Positions 1-7,204 of a DNA stretch of 34,759 bases are shown here, one piece after another. The notes under the pieces are model-generated. The model did no database searches and had not been told where the DNA came from. It saw nothing but the letters and a program-made list of their open reading frames with translations. The stretch spans positions 1-34,759 of the forward strand of contig CAKRCL010000013.1 in the NCBI GenBank assembly GCA_934307335.1, written 5' to 3'. The position numbers and the translations under genes are program-made. This DNA is from an uncultured Dorea sp. Its GTDB lineage: Bacteria > Bacillota > Clostridia > Lachnospirales > Lachnospiraceae. The stretch's first letter is position 1; each line of letters begins with the position of its first letter.

Positions 1-1281
1 GATATCAAATTTGTCAGAAATAACCCGGAGGTCGTAAAACAGAATATCAAAAATAAATTCCAGGATGAAAAGCTTCCGCTTGTTGATGAAGTTATCGAAT
101 TAGATCAGAGAAACCGCGAGATCAAGCAGGAAGTAGAGGCTCTTCGTGCTGATAAGAATCAGATTTCCAAACAGATCGGTGCATGCATGGCACAGGGAAA
201 GAAAGAAGAAGCTGAGGAGCTGAAGAAAAAAGTTCAGGAAAATGCTGATCGTGTAGAGGCTTTATCTAAAGAAGAAAAAGAAGTAGAAGCTAAGATCAAG
301 CAGAACATGATGATCATCCCGAACATCATTGATCCATCCGTACCGATTGGAAAAGATGACAGTGAAAATGTTGAAATTGAAAAATTTGGCGAGCCGGTAG
401 TTCCTGATTTTGAGATTCCATATCACACAGAGATTATGGAGAGCTTCAATGGTATCGACCTTGAAAGTGCCGGAAAAGTAGCTGGAAATGGTTTCTATTA
501 CCTGATGGGAGATATTGCAAGACTTCATTCTGCAGTTATTTCTTACGCAAGAGATTTCATGATCAACAGAGGATTTACTTACTGCATCCCTCCATTTATG
601 ATCAGAAGTAATGTAGTAACCGGAGTTATGAGCTTTGCTGAGATGGATGCCATGATGTACAAAATCGAGGGTGAGGACCTGTATCTGATCGGAACAAGTG
701 AGCATTCTATGATTGGTAAATTTATCGATACTATGTTGACAGAGGATCAGCTTCCACAGACACTTACAAGCTATTCTCCATGTTTCCGTAAAGAAAAAGG
801 AGCTCACGGAATCGAGGAAAGAGGAGTATACCGTATCCACCAGTTTGAAAAACAGGAAATGATCGTTGTATGTAAACCGGAAGAGAGCAAGATGTGGTAT
901 GACAAATTATGGCAGAACACAGTAGATCTGTTCCGCTCCATGGACATTCCGGTTCGTACACTTGAGTGCTGCTCCGGAGACCTGGCAGATCTGAAAGTAA
1001 AATCTTGCGATGTTGAGGCATGGTCCCCAAGACAGAAGAAATACTTCGAGGTCGGAAGCTGCTCTAACCTTGGAGATGCTCAGGCAAGAAGACTTGGAAT
1101 CCGCGTAAAAGACGCTGATGGAAATAAATATTTTGCAAATACACTGAATAATACTGTAGTAGCACCACCGAGAATGCTGATCGCATTTTTGGAGAATAAC
1201 CTTCAGGCAGATGGTTCTGTAAGAATCCCTGAGGTACTTCGTCCATACATGGGTGGTATGACTGAAATCAAAAGGAAGTAA
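1..1281 (+). CDS. serS: Seryl-tRNA synthetase, class II (5' end cut off by window edge)
   Basis: Charges tRNA-Ser with serine in the cytoplasm. The reading frame is open from base 1 and opens with DIKFVRNNPEVVKQNI, the usual SerRS N-terminus, so only a few codons lie outside the window. The first ~100 residues are the charged antiparallel coiled-coil arm that binds tRNA. The class II catalytic core follows: motif 2 reads FRKEKGAHGIEERG and motif 3 contains LNNTVVAPPRMLIAFLEN. Most bacterial enzymes have LNGSGLAVGR at motif 3; here the NGSG/AVG residues are replaced but the motif 3 arginine is kept. The protein ends with RPYMGGM, a standard SerRS tail. The next gene starts 2 bases after the stop, with its ribosome binding site inside serS, so the two are probably co-transcribed. 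The first ATG within the window (187) is internal, not the true start. Confidence 0.97.
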   Translation, partial: DIKFVRNNPEVVKQNIKNKFQDEKLPLVDEVIELDQRNREIKQEVEALRADKNQISKQIGACMAQGKKEEAEELKKKVQENADRVEALSKEEKEVEAKIKQNMMIIPNIIDPSVPIGKDDSENVEIEKFGEPVVPDFEIPYHTEIMESFNGIDLESAGKVAGNGFYYLMGDIARLHSAVISYARDFMINRGFTYCIPPFMIRSNVVTGVMSFAEMDAMMYKIEGEDLYLIGTSEHSMIGKFIDTMLTEDQLPQTLTSYSPCFRKEKGAHGIEERGVYRIHQFEKQEMIVVCKPEESKMWYDKLWQNTVDLFRSMDIPVRTLECCSGDLADLKVKSCDVEAWSPRQKKYFEVGSCSNLGDAQARRLGIRVKDADGNKYFANTLNNTVVAPPRMLIAFLENNLQADGSVRIPEVLRPYMGGMTEIKRK

Positions 1282-1283
1282 AA

Positions 1284-2159
1284 ATGCATCAATATCTGAA
1301 TGCCATAGGATTTGGCAGCATTCATACAAAAAAAGAATTATATGAGATACTGGATAAAGTAGAACAGCAATATACGTGTCATGAGCTTGTATATCAGGAC
1401 GAAGAACTGGATTTTTGTGAATATCAGAAGGAATTCGGACCTGGAATGGGGATATGTCTGTGCGGAGACATGGATTCTGTGGATAACTTTACGAAAAGAT
1501 ATTATTATCCATATTTTCTAGGAACAGGAATCACGTCTTATGCAGATATCACGATTGAGCGCAGAATGGACAGAGAAGCCTATGTAGGAATCTGTGAAGA
1601 TGCAAAAATCGGAATTACGATTATATTTTATCTGCAAAATGTACCACAGTATTTGAAGGAAAAGCAATTGAGCGGTAACAAGATGAACTATACATCTGTG
1701 ACGCTTGCGGGATTATGCGAGTCCGGGACTATATTATTGCCGGTAAAAAAAGACCATTCGCAAAAAGAACAACAGAGAGAAGAGGTGTATAACCGTATGC
1801 AGCTTCTCTCTGCTGCAAAATCCGGAGATCCAAATGCCATCGAGACACTGACACTGGAAGACATTGATACATATTCGAAAGTAACAAAAAGACTGGTGAA
1901 AGAAGACATATTCAGTATTGTAGACACATACATTATGCCATACAGCGTAGAATGTGATCGTTATTCCATACTGGGCGAGATCCAGGAACTGCATCAGGTT
2001 ACCAATGAATATACCGGTGAAACTGTATACGTCATGAAGATAGATGTAAACGGTCTCGTATTTGACGTTTGTGTACCTGAGAAGGGACTTCTGGGGGAAC
2101 CGGCGATAGGACGTCGATTCAAAGCAAATATGTGGCTGCAAGGCTATATCAATTATTAG
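1284..2159 (+). CDS. DUF3881-family protein
   Basis: A 291-residue soluble protein of unknown function. It starts MHQYLNAIGFGSI and ends LQGYINY, without signal peptide or membrane segments. I recognise it as the DUF3881 family, which is largely confined to Lachnospiraceae and relatives; that assignment is from memory of the family. The start is fixed by AAAGGAAG at 1271-1278, which lies in the last codons of serS, 5 bases before the ATG. The tight spacing suggests co-transcription with serS and possibly translational coupling. The middle of the protein (about residues 155-205) is rich in Lys/Glu and probably a linker; the C-terminal ~90 residues look like a small beta-rich domain. No catalytic motif is visible. 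Confidence 0.8.
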   Translation: MHQYLNAIGFGSIHTKKELYEILDKVEQQYTCHELVYQDEELDFCEYQKEFGPGMGICLCGDMDSVDNFTKRYYYPYFLGTGITSYADITIERRMDREAYVGICEDAKIGITIIFYLQNVPQYLKEKQLSGNKMNYTSVTLAGLCESGTILLPVKKDHSQKEQQREEVYNRMQLLSAAKSGDPNAIETLTLEDIDTYSKVTKRLVKEDIFSIVDTYIMPYSVECDRYSILGEIQELHQVTNEYTGETVYVMKIDVNGLVFDVCVPEKGLLGEPAIGRRFKANMWLQGYINY

Positions 2160-2169
2160 TATCTGAGTA

Positions 2170-2196
2170 TAAGATGATCATCTTATGATTATAAGA
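2170..2196. repeat. Two overlapping short inverted repeats after the DUF3881 gene
   Basis: Just after the stop codon, 2170-2185 is a perfect 16-bp palindrome (TAAGATGATCATCTTA). It shares its last bases with a second dyad at 2181-2196 (TCTTAT, 4-base loop, ATAAGA). The two hairpins cannot form together. There is no U-tract, so they look like accessory 3' end structure rather than the terminator. Confidence 0.55.
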
Positions 2197-2215
2197 CTGA
2201 AAATGTAAGATAACG

Positions 2216-2242
2216 AGAGAGCAGGGATTACCTGCTCTCTTG
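2216..2242 (+). terminator. Terminator of the serS-DUF3881 unit
   Basis: AGAGAGCAGG (2216-2225) pairs perfectly with CCTGCTCTCT (2231-2240) around a GATTA loop, giving a 10-bp GC-containing stem. The T-tract after it is short (TTGTAT), so termination may be incomplete. It lies 57 bases after the DUF3881 stop. Confidence 0.7.
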
Positions 2243-2330
2243 TATATCAGCTGGGAGATGACTCCCACCTCTATAGGTGGTGAGAAACAAGCTGGTATCA
2301 GTGGTGGGAGTCAATCCCCCAGCTGATATA
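2243..2330. repeat. Long two-tier inverted repeat (about 88 nt hairpin)
   Basis: Outer arms TATATCAGCTGGG (2243-2255) and CCCAGCTGATATA (2318-2330) match over 13 bp. Inner arms GACTCCCACC (2260-2269) and GGTGGGAGTC (2303-2312) match over 10 bp. A small alternative hairpin CACC-TCTATA-GGTG (2266-2279) uses one inner arm. The design fits a structured RNA or the subterminal hairpins of an IS200/IS605-type element or its omega RNA scaffold. No tnpA or tnpB remnant is visible next to it, so the identity stays open. Confidence 0.6.
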
Positions 2331-2344
2331 GCCTCCGGCAGGAT

Positions 2345-2420
2345 TGCAGAGGTGCGCAGTAGAAGGATGTCATGCAATTGCATGACGCGCACCTCGCAGC
2401 AAGAATGCCGAGGCATTCTT
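2345..2420. repeat. Two further long hairpins next to the 88-nt inverted repeat
   Basis: GAGGTGCGC (2349-2357) pairs with GCGCACCTC (2387-2395), and the stem extends by TGC/GCA with one bulged base. Directly inside lies a perfect 18-bp palindrome, GTCATGCAATTGCATGAC (2369-2386), leaving an 11-nt bulge on the 5' side only. After a 5-base gap, AAGAATGCC (2401-2409) and GGCATTCTT (2412-2420) form a third hairpin with a 2-base centre. With the preceding element, almost every base from 2216 to 2420 can pair. Confidence 0.6.
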
Positions 2421-2554
2421 GAATAGACGGTTATGTATCATACATTAAACCATAAAACATCATCAGAAAACAATTTGATAAAATATAAATATACAGAATA
2501 TTCTACTGAAATAATACAATTATAAATTAATTAAAATAAATATTATAAATAGTA

Positions 2555-2583
2555 TTGACAAAACAAAACGCGGATGCTATTAT
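2555..2583 (+). promoter_or_regulatory. Near-consensus sigma-A promoter with extended -10
   Basis: TTGACA (2555-2560), a 17-bp spacer and TATTAT (2578-2583), with TG one base before the -10 (TGC) giving an extended -10. About 35 bp of almost pure A/T lies upstream, resembling an UP element. This is the best promoter in the window, yet no ordinary gene follows it for 900 bases. Confidence 0.75.
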
Positions 2584-2681
2584 ATAGTTAATCCAAAGGA
2601 AAACAAAAAACCTTAGGAATCATCGATAGAAGTCCTGACGAGAAAGGGACGAACGAAAAGAAAGGAAGGAGGCTTAAACCG

Positions 2682-2771
2682 TTGGACAATTTAGAATCTA
2701 TGAATAGTCAATATGTTAGTGGTATGGCAGATGGAAGTTCCCACAGAATAAGCCTTAACCATAGATTATAA
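2682..2771 (+). CDS. Possible 29-residue leader peptide or small protein
   Basis: TTG start at 2682, nine bases after AAGGAGG (2666-2672), one of the best ribosome binding sites in the window, and about 90 bases after the predicted transcription start. The product begins with MDNLESMNSQYVSGMADG and ends SLNHRL. It has no signal peptide or membrane segment, and I do not recognise it. It is followed by sequence without a clear coding frame, so it may be a true small protein, a leader peptide, or the 5' stub of a decayed gene. Confidence 0.35.
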   Translation: MDNLESMNSQYVSGMADGSSHRISLNHRL

Positions 2772-3230
2772 AACCCGGTAAGAAGATTGAATAAAAAAGA
2801 ATCGGAGAAGAATATATAACCGGTATACAGAGAAAACATTTGCAGAACATATTGAGGATAAAGATACCACAGTAATTCAAAGAATTAGAAGATGTGTAAA
2901 GAAACATCGAACTAATCGAGATTTATATAAGAAAAGAGTTCTATATAAGAAAAAGTGTTATAGACGTAATAGCTAATGAGTCGTAGAGTATATTGAAGAA
3001 TCTCAAGAAAGAGAATGATATTGATAACTACTATGAGAAAGTTATAGATAGGGAATAGCAAAAGGATCGGATATAGAAGATGAGGGTTATATAAATCAAA
3101 TCAATGAAGCGTAGATCGGCGACTTTGAATTACAAGTTATAGTTCTAAAAAGAAAGGAAAACAGGCAGGGAACGGAATCTACAAAATAACCTCCGATAAT
3201 AAAAAATATGAATATAATGAAATTTAATAT

Positions 3231-3273
3231 AAAATAGCCATTACGATTAATGATAATTGTAATGGCTATTTTT
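3231..3273 (+). terminator. Rho-independent terminator ahead of the polysaccharide operon
   Basis: AAAATAGCCATTAC (3231-3244) pairs with GTAATGGCTATTTT (3259-3272) over 14 bp, and the arm ends in a five-T run. It would end any transcript started at 2555 unless antitermination occurs. Confidence 0.8.
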
Positions 3274-3390
3274 CATACAAAAAAAAGGATAACTAATGAG
3301 GATTATGTGGATAACTTTTTGTTTTTACGCCGGAGCAGTGGAATACGGGAGAATATGTGTTAAGATACATAAAATCTGTATGAGATGCTA

Positions 3391-3419
3391 TTTAACGAAT
3401 GGGAAAAATATGATATAAT
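3391..3419 (+). promoter_or_regulatory. Probable promoter of the polysaccharide operon
   Basis: TATAAT at 3414-3419 with TTTAAC at 3391-3396, 17 bp apart. The -35 is a poor match, so an activator may be needed. The leader to the start codon at 3506 would be about 80 bases and contains no obvious hairpin. Confidence 0.5.
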
Positions 3420-3505
3420 AATAAATTGAAATTTAAGAAGTATATTTCAGCAAAAAAAGTACGAGTCAATAAAGGATAAAATAAGGGATAATTGGGGAAG
3501 TAAGA

Positions 3506-5377
3506 ATGGAAAAGAAAAAAGTAAATTATCAACTATTAATAAGAAGGGTCTGCCTTATTATACTTGATATTTTATGTATCATTGCAGCATCATTTTTAGC
3601 ATTGCTGACGCGTTTCGAATTTGACTTTCATCAGATTCCTCCAGAATTCTTAAAAGTAATCTATGAATATGGACCATTCATCATTGTTGTTACGTTAATT
3701 ATATTCACTTTTTTCCATGTTTACAGTAGTTTATGGGAATATGCAGGGATTGAAGAAGTATTTAGTCTAATTGTGGCCTGTCTGTTATCAGCAGTTGCAA
3801 AGATTATTGTTATATCATTTACCTGGAGCACTATGCCGAGAAGCTGGTATGTGCTGGATACGATGTATCTGATGATTTTGATCGGGACAACGAGAGTATC
3901 CTACCGACTGATTCGTCTGCGGAGACAGAATCGAAAGTTTCCGTGGGTTAAGAGAAAAAAGGTCATGATTATCGGTGGCGGCGAGGCCGGAAGAACTCTG
4001 ATCACAGAGATACAGAATAGTAAATATCTGGATCAAAAGGTTGTATGTATTATAGATGATGATCCGAAGAAAATCGGAAGATACATCAAAGGAATTAAGG
4101 TTGTCGGTAACCGCGACAGCATTAAAAAGAATGTTAAAAGATACAATATACAGCAGATTATTTTGACAATACCATCCGTGAATTCAGCAAGGATCAGACC
4201 AATCGTGGAGATCTGTCAGGATACGAACTGTGAACTTATGATCCTGCCGGGAGTATACCAGCTGGTTACTGGAGAAGTAAAGGCTAGTAAGCTTCGCCCA
4301 GTGAAGATTGAAGACCTTCTGGGAAGAGATGAAGTCCATATCAATCTGAATGAGATCATGGACTATGTGTCTGGGAAAGTCATTATGGTAACCGGAGGCG
4401 GTGGTTCAATCGGAAGTGAGCTGTGCAGACAGATCGCAGAACACAGACCAAAGCAGCTGATCATCTTCGACATTTATGAAAATAATGCATATGATATTCA
4501 GCAGGAACTGGTAAGAAAGCATCCAGAGCTTGACCTGGTAGTACTGATCGGCTCTGTACGTGATGAGAACCGTATCGACAGTATTTTCGAGCAATACCAT
4601 CCGGAGATCATCTATCATGCGGCAGCACACAAGCATGTGCCGCTTATGGAAGACAGCCCGAACGAAGCAATTAAGAATAACGTTCTTGGAACCTATAATA
4701 TGGTCAGAATGGCAGATAAATGGAACGTTAAGAGATTTGTACAGATATCTACCGATAAAGCCGTGAACCCAACGAATATCATGGGAGCTTCTAAGAGAAT
4801 CTGTGAGATGATCATACAGACTTATAACAAAGAATCGAACACAGAATATGTAGCAGTGCGGTTCGGTAATGTACTTGGAAGTAACGGAAGCGTCATTCCG
4901 TTATTTAAAAAACAGATCGCAGAAGGAGGACCGGTAACGGTCACACATCCGGAGATCATCCGCTACTTTATGACGATTCCGGAAGCGGTATCACTGGTAC
5001 TTCAGGCAGGTGCCTATGCCAAAGGCGGAGAGATCTTCGTACTGGATATGGGAGAACCGGTAAAGATCCTTGATCTTGCAAGGAATATGATCCGGCTGTC
5101 AGGCTATAAAGTCGATCAGGATATCAAGATTGAATTCACGGGACTGCGCCCGGGAGAGAAATTATACGAAGAACTTCTGATGGACGAAGAAGGTATGACG
5201 GATACACCGAATAAGCTGATACATATCGGACATCCGATCGATGTAGATGAAGTCAAGCTCGCACATGCACTCAGAGTCCTTGAGAGCGCAGCACAGAATG
5301 AGACCGATGATATGCGTCTGATCGTGGAAAGCATCGTTCCGACCTATCATCCAAAATTAAATAAATCAACACAATAG
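3506..5377 (+). CDS. Membrane-bound NDP-sugar 4,6-dehydratase, PglF/CapD/FlaA1 type
   Basis: Likely converts UDP-GlcNAc (or a similar NDP-sugar) to the 4-keto-6-deoxy sugar, the first step towards sugars such as diNAcBac or QuiNAc. Four predicted membrane helices lie in residues ~12-135. A Rossmann domain follows (IIGGGEAGRTLI near residue 150). The catalytic SDR domain has VTGGGGSIGSE at ~295-305. The active site reads Thr416-Asp417-Lys418 with Met426 where classical SDR enzymes have Tyr, and Lys430. Met at this position is known for the long membrane-bound PglF-type enzymes, so it is not a defect. Length (623 residues) is normal. Start: GGGGAAG at 3494-3500, 5 bases before ATG. Base composition is host-like, unlike the AT-rich genes after 7.2 kb. 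It is the first gene of the cluster; the sugar specificity is inferred. Confidence 0.9.
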   Translation: MEKKKVNYQLLIRRVCLIILDILCIIAASFLALLTRFEFDFHQIPPEFLKVIYEYGPFIIVVTLIIFTFFHVYSSLWEYAGIEEVFSLIVACLLSAVAKIIVISFTWSTMPRSWYVLDTMYLMILIGTTRVSYRLIRLRRQNRKFPWVKRKKVMIIGGGEAGRTLITEIQNSKYLDQKVVCIIDDDPKKIGRYIKGIKVVGNRDSIKKNVKRYNIQQIILTIPSVNSARIRPIVEICQDTNCELMILPGVYQLVTGEVKASKLRPVKIEDLLGRDEVHINLNEIMDYVSGKVIMVTGGGGSIGSELCRQIAEHRPKQLIIFDIYENNAYDIQQELVRKHPELDLVVLIGSVRDENRIDSIFEQYHPEIIYHAAAHKHVPLMEDSPNEAIKNNVLGTYNMVRMADKWNVKRFVQISTDKAVNPTNIMGASKRICEMIIQTYNKESNTEYVAVRFGNVLGSNGSVIPLFKKQIAEGGPVTVTHPEIIRYFMTIPEAVSLVLQAGAYAKGGEIFVLDMGEPVKILDLARNMIRLSGYKVDQDIKIEFTGLRPGEKLYEELLMDEEGMTDTPNKLIHIGHPIDVDEVKLAHALRVLESAAQNETDDMRLIVESIVPTYHPKLNKSTQ

Positions 5378-5406
5378 AACCAGAGAATACAGGAGGCATA
5401 ACAGAT

Positions 5407-7119
5407 ATGTTCAAAGAGGATCATTTGTCTTTCAGACAAAGGAAATATATGAAGGTTAAGAACATAATAGGAAGAGCTCTTGGAGGGATCGGTCTGGTGG
5501 TATTATCACCCGTCTATCTGGCAATTATTGTGGCGATCAAGAAAGAAGACGGGATTACAGCTCCTGTCTTTTTTTCGCAGAAAAGAGTAGGAATCCATAA
5601 GGAATATTTTAACCTGTACAAATTCCGCTCCATGCGCACAGATACGCCGCACGATAAGCCGACCCACCTTCTGGAGAATCCGGATCAGTACATAACAAAA
5701 GTAGGGCGTTTCCTGCGGAAATCATCCTTAGATGAACTTCCGCAGCTTTGGAATATCGCCAGAGGAGATATGGCCGTGATCGGACCGAGACCGGCACTGT
5801 GGAATCAGGATGACCTGATCGCAGAACGTGACAAGTATGGGGCCAATGATGTGAAACCGGGGCTTACCGGATGGGCACAGATCAACGGAAGAGATGAACT
5901 TGAGATCCCTGTCAAAGCCAGACTGGACGGCGAGTATGTAAAAAAGATGGGGCCGCTTATGGATATCCGTTGCTTTATCGGAACGGTATTCTCCGTGCTT
6001 CGAAGTGACGGAGTCGTAGAAGGCGGAACCGGAGCCAAGAAGAAGCTTATGATCATCACCAATCATTCTTATATGCTGTGGCAGTTCAGAAGAGAATTGA
6101 TCGAGAAACTCATGGAAGATTATGATGTGATCATCAGCACACCATTCGTAGGACATGAGGATGACTTTGCAGCTATGGGCTGTACGATGATCGAGACAGA
6201 CGTAGACCGACGCGGCATCAATCCGAAGACAGATATGAAGCTGTATATGACTTACCGCCGATTACTGAAAGAATATCATCCGGATATGGTAGTTACATAT
6301 TCGATCAAGCCTAATGTATATGCAGGATATGCCTGCCGAAGAATGAGAATTCCTTATTGTGTAAATGTACAGGGACTTGGGACAGCATTTCAGAAAAAAG
6401 GACTACGGGAAATCGTTATAAGAATGTATAAAGTAGCTTTAAAAAAAGCTCAGACCGTTTATTTTGAAAATAAAGAAAATGCAAAAGTATTTTTACAGGA
6501 GCGGATCATACGTCGTGATCAGATGTGTTTGCTGAAGGGCGCGGGAGTGAATCTTCAGTATTATGACTATCAGAAATATCCAGAGAACGACAAAGTACAT
6601 TTCCTATATCTTGGAAGAATCATGAAAGAAAAAGGAATGGATGAATTGTTCTCTGCCGCAAAAGAATTACAACGAAAAGATGTGCCATTTGTCCTGGATC
6701 TGGTAGGATTCTTCGAGGATGAATATAAAGAAAAAATCGATCAGCTGGTCAGAGACGGAATCGCAGTGTTCCATGGATTTAAAGAAGATCCAAGACCATA
6801 TTACGCAGGAGCGGACTGCGTTGTATTACCGAGCTATCATGAGGGAATGTCAAATGTACTTCTGGAAGCAGCGGCAACCGGACGACCGGTGATCACCAGC
6901 AATATTCCGGGCTGTAAGGAAGCCGTTGATGATGGTAAAAGCGGTTTTTTATGTGAAGCCAGGGATTGGAACGATCTGTATCTAAAAATGGATAAAATCT
7001 CCCATATGAGCCACGTAGAGCGCGAAGCAATGGGACTCTGCGCAAGAGATAAGATGATGCAGGAATTCGATAAGAATAAGGTTGTGAAGAAGACGATACA
7101 GGGGATTGTGAGAGTGTAA
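5407..7119 (+). CDS. Fusion of a PglC/WcaJ-type phosphoglycosyl transferase and a GT4 glycosyltransferase
   Basis: One continuous 570-residue frame holds two enzymes. Residues ~15-200 are a monotopic phosphoglycosyl transferase: a re-entrant hydrophobic segment (~20-44), the basic FFSQKRVG and YKFRSMRTD motifs, the catalytic Asp109-Glu110 pair in SSLDELPQLWN, then GDMAVIGPRP and KPGLTGWAQINGRDE. It transfers a sugar phosphate from UDP-sugar to undecaprenyl phosphate on the inner membrane face. From ~213 a GT4 enzyme begins (KKLMIITNHSYMLWQF), with a GT-B layout and the E-x7-E motif at Glu479/Glu487 (EGMSNVLLEAA). It is the natural candidate to add the second sugar. AGGAGG (5391-5396) is 10 bases before the ATG. 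The gene follows the dehydratase after 29 bases and keeps host-like composition. Separate genes are the more usual arrangement. Which sugars are used cannot be read from sequence. Confidence 0.92.
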   Translation: MFKEDHLSFRQRKYMKVKNIIGRALGGIGLVVLSPVYLAIIVAIKKEDGITAPVFFSQKRVGIHKEYFNLYKFRSMRTDTPHDKPTHLLENPDQYITKVGRFLRKSSLDELPQLWNIARGDMAVIGPRPALWNQDDLIAERDKYGANDVKPGLTGWAQINGRDELEIPVKARLDGEYVKKMGPLMDIRCFIGTVFSVLRSDGVVEGGTGAKKKLMIITNHSYMLWQFRRELIEKLMEDYDVIISTPFVGHEDDFAAMGCTMIETDVDRRGINPKTDMKLYMTYRRLLKEYHPDMVVTYSIKPNVYAGYACRRMRIPYCVNVQGLGTAFQKKGLREIVIRMYKVALKKAQTVYFENKENAKVFLQERIIRRDQMCLLKGAGVNLQYYDYQKYPENDKVHFLYLGRIMKEKGMDELFSAAKELQRKDVPFVLDLVGFFEDEYKEKIDQLVRDGIAVFHGFKEDPRPYYAGADCVVLPSYHEGMSNVLLEAAATGRPVITSNIPGCKEAVDDGKSGFLCEARDWNDLYLKMDKISHMSHVEREAMGLCARDKMMQEFDKNKVVKKTIQGIVRV

Positions 7120-7204
7120 TAAGAATGGTAAAATTAAATATCGAAAGATATACGTAGCAGGAAAGGAAATCCTTGCAATATCAATTAGTTATTTGGAGAA
7201 GAAT

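Larger units (their letters stand above)
2590..3273 (+). ncRNA. Candidate ~0.68-kb transcript (ncRNA, long leader or decayed gene) upstream of the polysaccharide operon
   Basis: The segment runs from just after the strong promoter at 2555 to the terminator at 3231-3273. It is very purine-rich (A/G) and has no long reading frame. It contains a 29-codon ORF with a good ribosome binding site (2682-2771). A 61-codon frame free of stops but without a start codon (2791-2976) would encode a very basic peptide with a duplicated LYKK motif; the underlying DNA repeat is TATATAAGAAAA at 2924 and 2942. Later stretches look like peptide-coding sequence broken by stops. It could be a noncoding RNA, a leader controlling the polysaccharide genes by conditional termination, or a decayed coding region. 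I do not recognise an RNA family. Confidence 0.35.

Noticed and set aside
262..840. Minus-strand frame of 192 codons opposite serS
   Set aside because: It lies wholly inside a strongly conserved gene on the other strand, and its product is Cys/His/Phe-rich nonsense typical of shadow frames.
2216..2420. tRNA or known riboswitch in the hairpin cluster
   Set aside because: No T-arm/anticodon arrangement or CCA-like acceptor, and no conserved motif of the c-di-GMP, SAM, cobalamin, TPP or lysine classes could be matched.
2635..2660. CTGACGAG followed by GAAC, resembling a hammerhead ribozyme core
   Set aside because: There is no proper stem II, the GAAA box is wrongly placed and no cleavage-site stem is found; treated as chance.
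3306..3314. Single perfect DnaA box (TGTGGATAA) before the polysaccharide operon
   Set aside because: An isolated 9-mer is plausible by chance in this length; no second box nearby, no AT-rich unwinding element or origin features.
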